A DNA stretch of 64,000 nucleotides, from assembly GCA_954871525.1 (NCBI GenBank), contig OX940861.1, positions 13,934,842 to 13,998,841 of the forward strand. The letters run 5' to 3'. Under the pieces are notes generated by a model. The model did not search any database. It had not been told where the DNA came from and saw only the letters and a list, made by a program, of their open reading frames with translations. Position numbers and translations under genes: made by a program. Source of the DNA: Parietaria judaica (taxonomy: Eukaryota; Streptophyta; Magnoliopsida; Rosales; Urticaceae). Of this stretch, positions 57,939-64,000 are shown piece by piece (position 1 is the stretch's first letter; the number at the start of each line of letters is the position of its first letter).

Positions 57939-60900
57939 ATGAAGCTAAGAAGCTGCAACAATTTGCACTACTTTAGCGCCATAGAAGGTGGTTCGGTGGT
58001 GAAAGCTCTGAACGTGAATCGTGGGAGGCCAGTTATGAAATTTAAGACACTGGAGGACATTTATGAAGCTGAAAATGAGGGGAATCAAAGCCCAAATGAC
58101 GAGCTTGGGGAACTTCTTTTAGGTAGGATTAAGGTTGAAAGACCAACTATAAGTAATTCTGATGTTTCGGAATTGAGTTGCGACGAGGAAGGTGGTGGAA
58201 GCTGTAGTGAATTAAGTGATTCTGGCACCAGCAAGAGGAGCCCAAAGCAGATTAAACAGGATAGCAAAGCAACGAAAAGAAAGCGCTTATTGTTTCCCGA
58301 CGACGATGAATCCGATCTCATGGAGCCTCTAATTAAATTCAAATCAAAGATTTCAAAGAAACCCGGTGGAAAAAGCAGAAGCTTGAAGAATGCTGGCGAA
58401 CTGTTCTACAAAGTAAAGCAAGAGGCAGAGGATGATGAATCTGATCTCATGGAGCCTCTCGTGACATTGAAATCAAAACTTCCTAAAAAGCTCAAAGGAA
58501 AAGCTAGAAGCTTGAAAAGAGCTGTATTTGCGCCTCCTCAAAGTCCTAATCAAGATGTCGTAGAATCTTCCGAGCCTTTGCCTTTATTTGTTGATGTTAA
58601 AGTGGAAGTTATCGAAATGGATTGTTCACAATGTCAAATTATAACCGGTGATTCCTCCTTGGATTATGATGGTCAAGTAGATTCTTCCAGAGATAGCCAG
58701 AGCTCAAGAGAAGAAGTAGATATGGCTGTTGAGTGTTCTCCAGGAGGAAGCATAACCAGCTATATTAGTGATTCCTCTTTGATTTGTGACGACATAGCAG
58801 AATCTTGTGGAGCAAATCCGACTGAAGCGTTTAAGACCGAAGCATCCATTTCTTCAACAGAAGATCTTCAACCTTTGGTTATGATTCAAGATGCCAATTC
58901 TGAATCTATTACGGAACTATGCAGTCCTGTGGATTCTTGTGAAATGGTAAGAGGAGAATTCATTGACATAGCTCCTCAATCGTTCTCGGGAACTGGTGAG
59001 CTAACTTCCGAGGTAGAAAAACCTCATCTTTGTGCTGTCAATGAGGCTGGTTATGAGCACGTGGAACACGACTATTCCGAGCCTGTTCAGAGTGTCCTCG
59101 TCCTCTGCTCTGATAACATGGCTGACATTGATGAAGTTAAAGATACACAGGGCTCAGATCTACCGGTTCCAGAATCCGAGGGAGAAGATTATGTTTATAA
59201 ACCTCTTTGTACCAGTATGTCCCAAGTAATAATTCCAAACTGCCATATTTCAGAACCGTCCAATGACGTTATCCCTTGTGACATTGATTGTAGTCCAAGT
59301 AATGGATGCTTTCAAGAAATTGAACCTACTCCGGCAAGCGATGAGTGTAAACTCGATGACGATGCCAAAGCCTATTTGACTTCTATCCTTGAAACCGGCG
59401 CTTTACAGAGCTCCTCCGGAGAGTTCAGTTTGGTTCCTCAAAGCTGCTTCGCACTATCTCATGAAGATTCACCGAATTCAGAGGATGAGCAATCTCAAGA
59501 ATCTTCTACCTTCGATGTGGCCAAGAAAAGTTGCGATGATCACGAGGTACATACTGCTTCAGATGCTGATTACAAATGCGATTCGAATTCGGATCCTCCT
59601 CCTCAAAGGCTCCTATCAACTAGAAAGGTAAGTGATGTCAATCCAATTTAAGTATTTGGCTTCATGGGTGTATGTAGGTTATTTACTTAGTTCATTTTTG
59701 TTTTGTTTTCAGATCATTTCCCCAGATTCTTATTTACTTAGTTCATTTTTTGTTTTGTTTTCAGACCATTTCCCCAGATTCTCAAGAAAAACTTTGCCAA
59801 TCTATGGACTCAATCGAAATACACGAAGACAGGCATTACAGTAAGTTCCCTAAGCGAGAAATTCCCTTTGCCAAATGCGTAAAATTCTGGATTATCAACT
59901 TGCATAAGTTAACTAGTCTGACACAGTGACACAGTGACACTTCTGTTAAGTGCCTTATTTTTTTTTTTATCCGTATAAGAGTGTAAAAATCGCGTCAACA
60001 TTGAATATTCAAATCCACGCCAGTTTATACAAAACAATTAACCAGAAACTAAAACAAAACAGATTTAATCGCATCAAACAATGATTGAAGCATCTTTAAC
60101 AGAAAGCATAGATCATGAGAATTTAAACACTCGTTTCCTAATGTGTTGTGATAATTTCAGGGCCGCAAAAGAAACTTTGTTTCGACCAGCAGAACGGGAA
60201 GGAAACAAAAGCCAAAAAGGCTGAGAGGTCCGGTCGTATAAACGACAAGCATATGGTTAGGAAATCGAAGCATGAAAAGAGAAACGCGCTCCCTAATGGT
60301 GTACCGCGCTTCACCACCGGTAGCACTTCCATTGAAAGCTGTGCACAGAGTGCAATAGCGTTCTCACAGCTCCAGATGGAAGATTTCCAGAGTCTCGCTG
60401 TGAAACTAATGGAAGAGCTGAAGAGCATGAAGGAAGTCGCCGAGGACAGGCTGTGTAATGCAGATAAGGTATGTTTATACTCTCCTTACGTAGCGTAGGA
60501 TTGAATTCTCTTTTCAAACGGTGATACAAGATCTCAAACATTCCGAACTCTTATATGCGCCTCCAAAATCCCGGAACCTCACCTTCGTGGCAGATGAACT
60601 GTCGCTCTCATTCTCATACGAGTCATTCTTCTTCTATTCATAAGTTATAGCGAAAGAATACAATAGTAACATACACTTGCAATGTACGAAAAACAAATAA
60701 ACTATCGCGTGAATTTTAAAATTTGAGTACAGAAAAAAAACTCAAAACATTATGAATTCTTACATAAATTTGGGTCCCAGTCTGATGGGGTTCTCTCTTT
60801 AATTAAATGTTTGCTCCACCGTGTTTGCAGACGAGAATGGCGATTTCGAGCTCCGGAAAAGCTGAACAAGTGGCTACTAAGTTGCTCTCAACTATGGCGA

Positions 60901-61213
60901 GAGACTGCAACCGTTTCTGTAAAATTATGGTTAGTCGCTCGTTAACTCACACAACTTAAAAACGGAAGAGAGTCGGTTCGTTTCGACGTATGTCCTAATA
61001 ATTTCTTGCTCTACTCAATCAACGCAGACAATAGCCTTGTCCAAGAAAGAATCTGCTGCGGCTGAAACGGAGGAAATCGTGAACAAAGAGAGGAAAAAGA
61101 TCAGTTTCGCGGACGAAACCGGAGAAGAGCTTTGTCGGGTAAGGTTTTTCGACGAGAACTTAACGGAATCGTCAGTGGGACCCGAAATCGAAAAGCCGGA
61201 GGAGCTTAACTGA
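57939..61213 (+). CDS. Unrecognised conserved-looking plant protein, acidic, probably nuclear (785 aa)
   Basis: The coding exons are 57939-59627, 59765-59840, 60161-60468, 60831-60929 and 61028-61213. They keep one frame. I do not recognise the family. The N-terminus MKLRSCNNLHYFSAIEGG precedes FKTLEDIYEAENEGNQSP and an acidic, Ser-rich region with a KRSPKQIKQDSKATKRKR basic patch that could be a nuclear signal. Residues about 123-155 and 163-197 are a tandem repeat (ESDLMEPL.KSK..K). The C-terminal ~250 residues are more ordered, with a helical SQLQMEDFQSLAVKLMEEL and MARDCNRFCKIM, then KKISFADETGEELCRVRFFD. An upstream GTG in frame is not used. A 52-bp duplication covers the exon 2 acceptor. 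Confidence 0.7.
59680..59782 (+). repeat. About 52-bp tandem duplication across an exon 2 splice acceptor
   Basis: TATTTACTTAGTTCATTTTT, then TTTTCAG and CATTTCCCCAGATTCT, occur twice in tandem. The acceptors are at 59711-59712 and 59763-59764. Only the second keeps the downstream frame. Confidence 0.92.
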
Positions 61214-61579
61214 ATCACCTTTTCTCCTGGAAAATGCCATATAAGAATGTCATCTCTTACATTCATTGTTGGCATTATAGTTCAGTGAGTGATTTTCATT
61301 TGAGATCAATTCGTTATTGTATTTGAGTGTAAAATAGCCGATTTTCAGGTGTTAGTACTGACTTTCTGTTACCGAGTGTACATAACCTTTAACCACTCTT
61401 ATGAAATGGTCGAATAGTGGATTCAAAAGAGTTTATTGACTCTTTCAAGTACATAATGTTGGTTATTTATCTTTTGAGATCAGCGGCAAAAATACTTAAG
61501 TTGTAGTTAAAGCCTTAAAAGGAGCCCACATGATGATCTACTAGATACCAAAGTTTAATAAAAACAGTAGAAACATTAA

Positions 61580-61767
61580 CCAAGCTTGCTTGGCTTAGTG
61601 GTAATACTATTACTCACTTCTCCAAGAGATCACGGGTTCAAACCCCATGTGAAGCAAAATGCTTGTCCCTTCTACATTTGTAAACTTGGTCAATAGTGTC
61701 TAGTAATGCGAGAGTGCATTAGTGAATTGTAACATTGACCAATCCACCCTATTTTAAAAAACAAACG
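61580..61767 (+). mobile_element. tRNA-derived SINE with 17-bp target duplication
   Basis: The 17-bp AACAGTAGAAACATTAA lies on both sides (61563-61579 and 61768-61784) without mismatch. Pol III boxes are present: A box TGGCTTAGTGG at 61591-61601 and B box GGTTCAAACC at 61635-61644, 33 bp apart. The 3' end is A-rich (TTTTAAAAAACAAACG). At 188 bp with no coding capacity it fits a plant SINE mobilised by LINE reverse transcriptase. Confidence 0.93.
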
Positions 61768-61784
61768 AACAGTAGAAACATTAA

Positions 61785-62211
61785 ATTCTGTTAAATGGCT
61801 AACATTTTAAATTATCATGTAATTTAATTTAATTTATATATATATATATATATTTTGTATTGAAGGCCCACTTCATGGGCTTGGACATGCGGGGAACGAA
61901 AGGATGAAAAAAACTATTAATACATTACATTTGGATCTTCTTAGAGTAGAGACATTTCTTTAACTCATATTAAATAATAAAAAATCACCATGAACATTTT
62001 TATCTACTAACTAGTCAAATATATTCATTTTTATCAACTTCCGTTAAGACCATACATATACATATATATCATGTAATCTCAGTTACTAGTGTGACTTTGA
62101 GCTGAGCAACTTCAAAGATAAACGAAAATTTATAATCGCAAAATATGAAAAAAATTAATCTTTTAGACAGTGACTGCACTGGACTGTTTCTTCAATAAAG
62201 ACGTTTGTTTT
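61785..62211. other. Intergenic, 3' side of the OVATE gene
   Basis: AT-rich, with a short TA run at about 61837-61852; no gene is seen. Confidence 0.5.
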
Positions 62212-62940
62212 TCAAAAGGAAAGGCGGTGTTGGGCAATGGAAGAATCGGAGAACAAAGTGTCCCAAATCTCCGAGAAAGCTTCGACGATTATCCCGTGAT
62301 ACTGCCGGGAATTGAGACTCAGAAAGCACTGCAAAAGCTCCTCCAAATCCATGGCGTCGAACATCTCCTTCTCCTTCTCCATTATCATCTCCAGCATCGA
62401 CCTCTTGAAGTCCTCGTACGGATTCGTCGACTTCTTCACCACCGCCACGCCCTCGCTCGTTCGATCCGGTCGACGACGACGTATCGCGGCCGTCGGAAAC
62501 CGCTCGCCCGAGAAACTTCTCGAAGAATCAAGAAGGACCAGACTGTCATCATCATCGTTGTCCTTGTCGTTCTCTTGGTCACTACCGGTCAAAGTGTACA
62601 TGTGGCTCGCTCTCGCCGCCGAACTCTTCTTCTTCTTTTTCTTCTTCTCCTTGACGAAGTACTTCTTGGACGTCGTCATTTCCACGGTGCGACGTGGAAA
62701 TTCACGCCCGTCCGACGACGATCTTATCTTTCTCACCGACGACGCTCTACGCGACACGTAAGTGTACTCAGGCGTGGCCGTCGGGAAGCTGATGTCGACG
62801 GCCCTAGCATCGACCGGGGATCTCCGGTAGTTGGCAGTCGGCTTTGGATTCTTAGGGAAGGAAGTAGGGTTTCTGGGGCGACAGATGTGAAAAGAGGGAA
62901 TGGTGATGCTGGGAAACTTGAGCTTGAGGCGCTTAGGCAT
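62212..62940 (-). CDS. OFP: OVATE family protein (transcriptional repressor)
   Basis: A single 242-aa exon. The C-terminal OVATE domain spans about residues 165-232 with words KSTNPYEDFKRSMLEMI, LEELLQCFLSLN and YHGIIVEAFSEIW, all intact. The N-terminal half is basic (MPKRLKLKFPS), with a lysine run at about 99-105 and an RRRRPDR patch that may serve nuclear import. OFPs repress transcription with TALE homeodomain partners and shape plant organs. I chose the ATG at 62940 because the longer frame (to 63054) adds a non-family N-terminus. Confidence 0.93.
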   Translation of the reverse strand: MPKRLKLKFPSITIPSFHICRPRNPTSFPKNPKPTANYRRSPVDARAVDISFPTATPEYTYVSRRASSVRKIRSSSDGREFPRRTVEMTTSKKYFVKEKKKKKKKSSAARASHMYTLTGSDQENDKDNDDDDSLVLLDSSRSFSGERFPTAAIRRRRPDRTSEGVAVVKKSTNPYEDFKRSMLEMIMEKEKEMFDAMDLEELLQCFLSLNSRQYHGIIVEAFSEIWDTLFSDSSIAQHRLSF

Positions 62941-64000
62941 GTTTAGTATATATCTAATATTAAGGTTTTTAACCCTAGATATAATACATTTACGTATCCA
63001 TATATACATGTATATATAGTATGATCGAAGCCGGCCATGTTTGGAATGAGACAAGGAAAAAGCTGGAGATTGTAGGAGCTGTGGACTGAATCCAAGTGAG
63101 AGAAGAATGAATGGTACGTTTTAGATTTTATTATTATTTTCTAGTGCTTGTTTTTAGTTTGACTTATATAATGAGTAATTAATGAGCTTAAAAATATAGT
63201 TATATATAGCTCATATTGAACGCTTTGTTTACCAGCATTGGTTAAGGTTATAATGAGTCTTGAAACGGTGTCGTATGATATATTCAATGAATAAACTCTT
63301 AGTATCAAAAAATACTTAATATGATCGTATCTAAACATTAATATAAAAGTACATTAATTGCATATATTGGATCAAAATCGAGAAGTGCAAATGTTCATGT
63401 TTTGATAAAGTTTGTTATACGAATGACACAATGTAAACAATATTTATGATTAATTAGAAAAATATTAATTAGCCAACACTTTTATTAAAATAGACGTTCA
63501 CATGTCTCACTAGTTTAACAGACGTAATTAGATTTTGAATTGTGGCGTTTAAATACTATTGACGTTAAAATAATTGATTAAACAATATGCCAAACAAACT
63601 TCGCACAAAACTGGATATTTATGCCACAAATATCTTATTAATATAAATAAATATATATTAGTATATTATAGTTTATATCCATGTATATTAACATCGGCGT
63701 CAAACGAATGAGTCATGTTAATCTGACCAACTCCATGTTAATCAACCTTCAAGAATTTACTTTGATTAAACTATATATTACTTTATTTTCCTAAGCTTTA
63801 AATTCGTATTTCGCTTTCAAATGCCAGAGAATCATAAGAACAAGCTGACAATCTCATCTCATCACATCAGGTGCGATTACGAGAATTTAGAATATTGCAA
63901 TATTATAAGCAAAGAAATCGAATTTGTGCTACAATACAGGTTGTATATATAATTAACACATCTTCTTGTCTTATTTGCACACCCTTTTTCATTAGATTTT
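62941..64000. other. OFP promoter side and AT-rich intergenic DNA to the window end
   Basis: TATATA words near 62996-63017 could provide a TATA box for the leftward OFP gene. No further gene is supported. Confidence 0.45.

Noticed and set aside
61591..61660. Possible tRNA gene
   Set aside because: The A and B boxes are there, but a cloverleaf and acceptor stem are not; the flanking duplication and A-rich tail show a SINE.

Overview
The window looks like nuclear DNA of a dicot plant. The evidence is AT-rich intergenic DNA, short GT-AG introns, plant-specific gene families (OVATE family, OEP24, NERD1-like) and plant-type transposons (Ty3 chromovirus and Tat-like elements, MULE, hAT and SINE). 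The species cannot be named from the sequence. There are no operons, and I see no shared pathway among the host genes.

Layout. 1-9496 is a nest of two decayed Tat-like Ty3 retrotransposons on the minus strand. The left one (5' LTR 3634-4635) is inserted in the pol gene of the right one (5' LTR about 8653-9496). The left RT is cut off by a 123-bp tandem-repeat array at 62-650. 9497-16742 is gene-free and holds a possible solo LTR, several MITE-like elements (one hAT type with a perfect 8-bp target duplication) and a 5S rRNA-like relic. 16743-22092 is a complete but pol-less LTR element with 582-bp LTRs and an ATTGT target duplication. Its LTR ends and primer-binding site match those of the left Tat-like element.

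Host genes follow. 22976-28403 (-) encodes a GH123/DUF4091-type protein. 29054-31208 is a dead MULE, and about 31528-32817 is another MITE-like element. 33157-36848 (+) is CSN4, reconstructed as 14 exons and 397 aa. 37819-39843 (-) is a one-exon NERD1-like membrane protein. 40787-45152 (-) is a Claspin/Mrc1 homologue, reconstructed as 11 exons and 871 aa. 45890-47420 (-) is OEP24 (3 exons, 213 aa). 49264-54701 (-) is an intact CRM-like chromovirus with a 1462-codon ORF and LTRs that differ at one base. 57939-61213 (+) is an unrecognised plant gene (5 coding exons, 785 aa). 61580-61767 is a SINE with a 17-bp target duplication. 62212-62940 (-) is an OVATE family protein.

Exon structures were built by hand from splice sites and reading phase; each reconstructed coding sequence keeps an open frame. 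The most interesting signals are the pol-less element and its likely helper, two unrelated genes that each carry a ~50-bp tandem duplication over a splice site, and the very young CRM-like element in a gene-containing region. I found no convincing new biological system.
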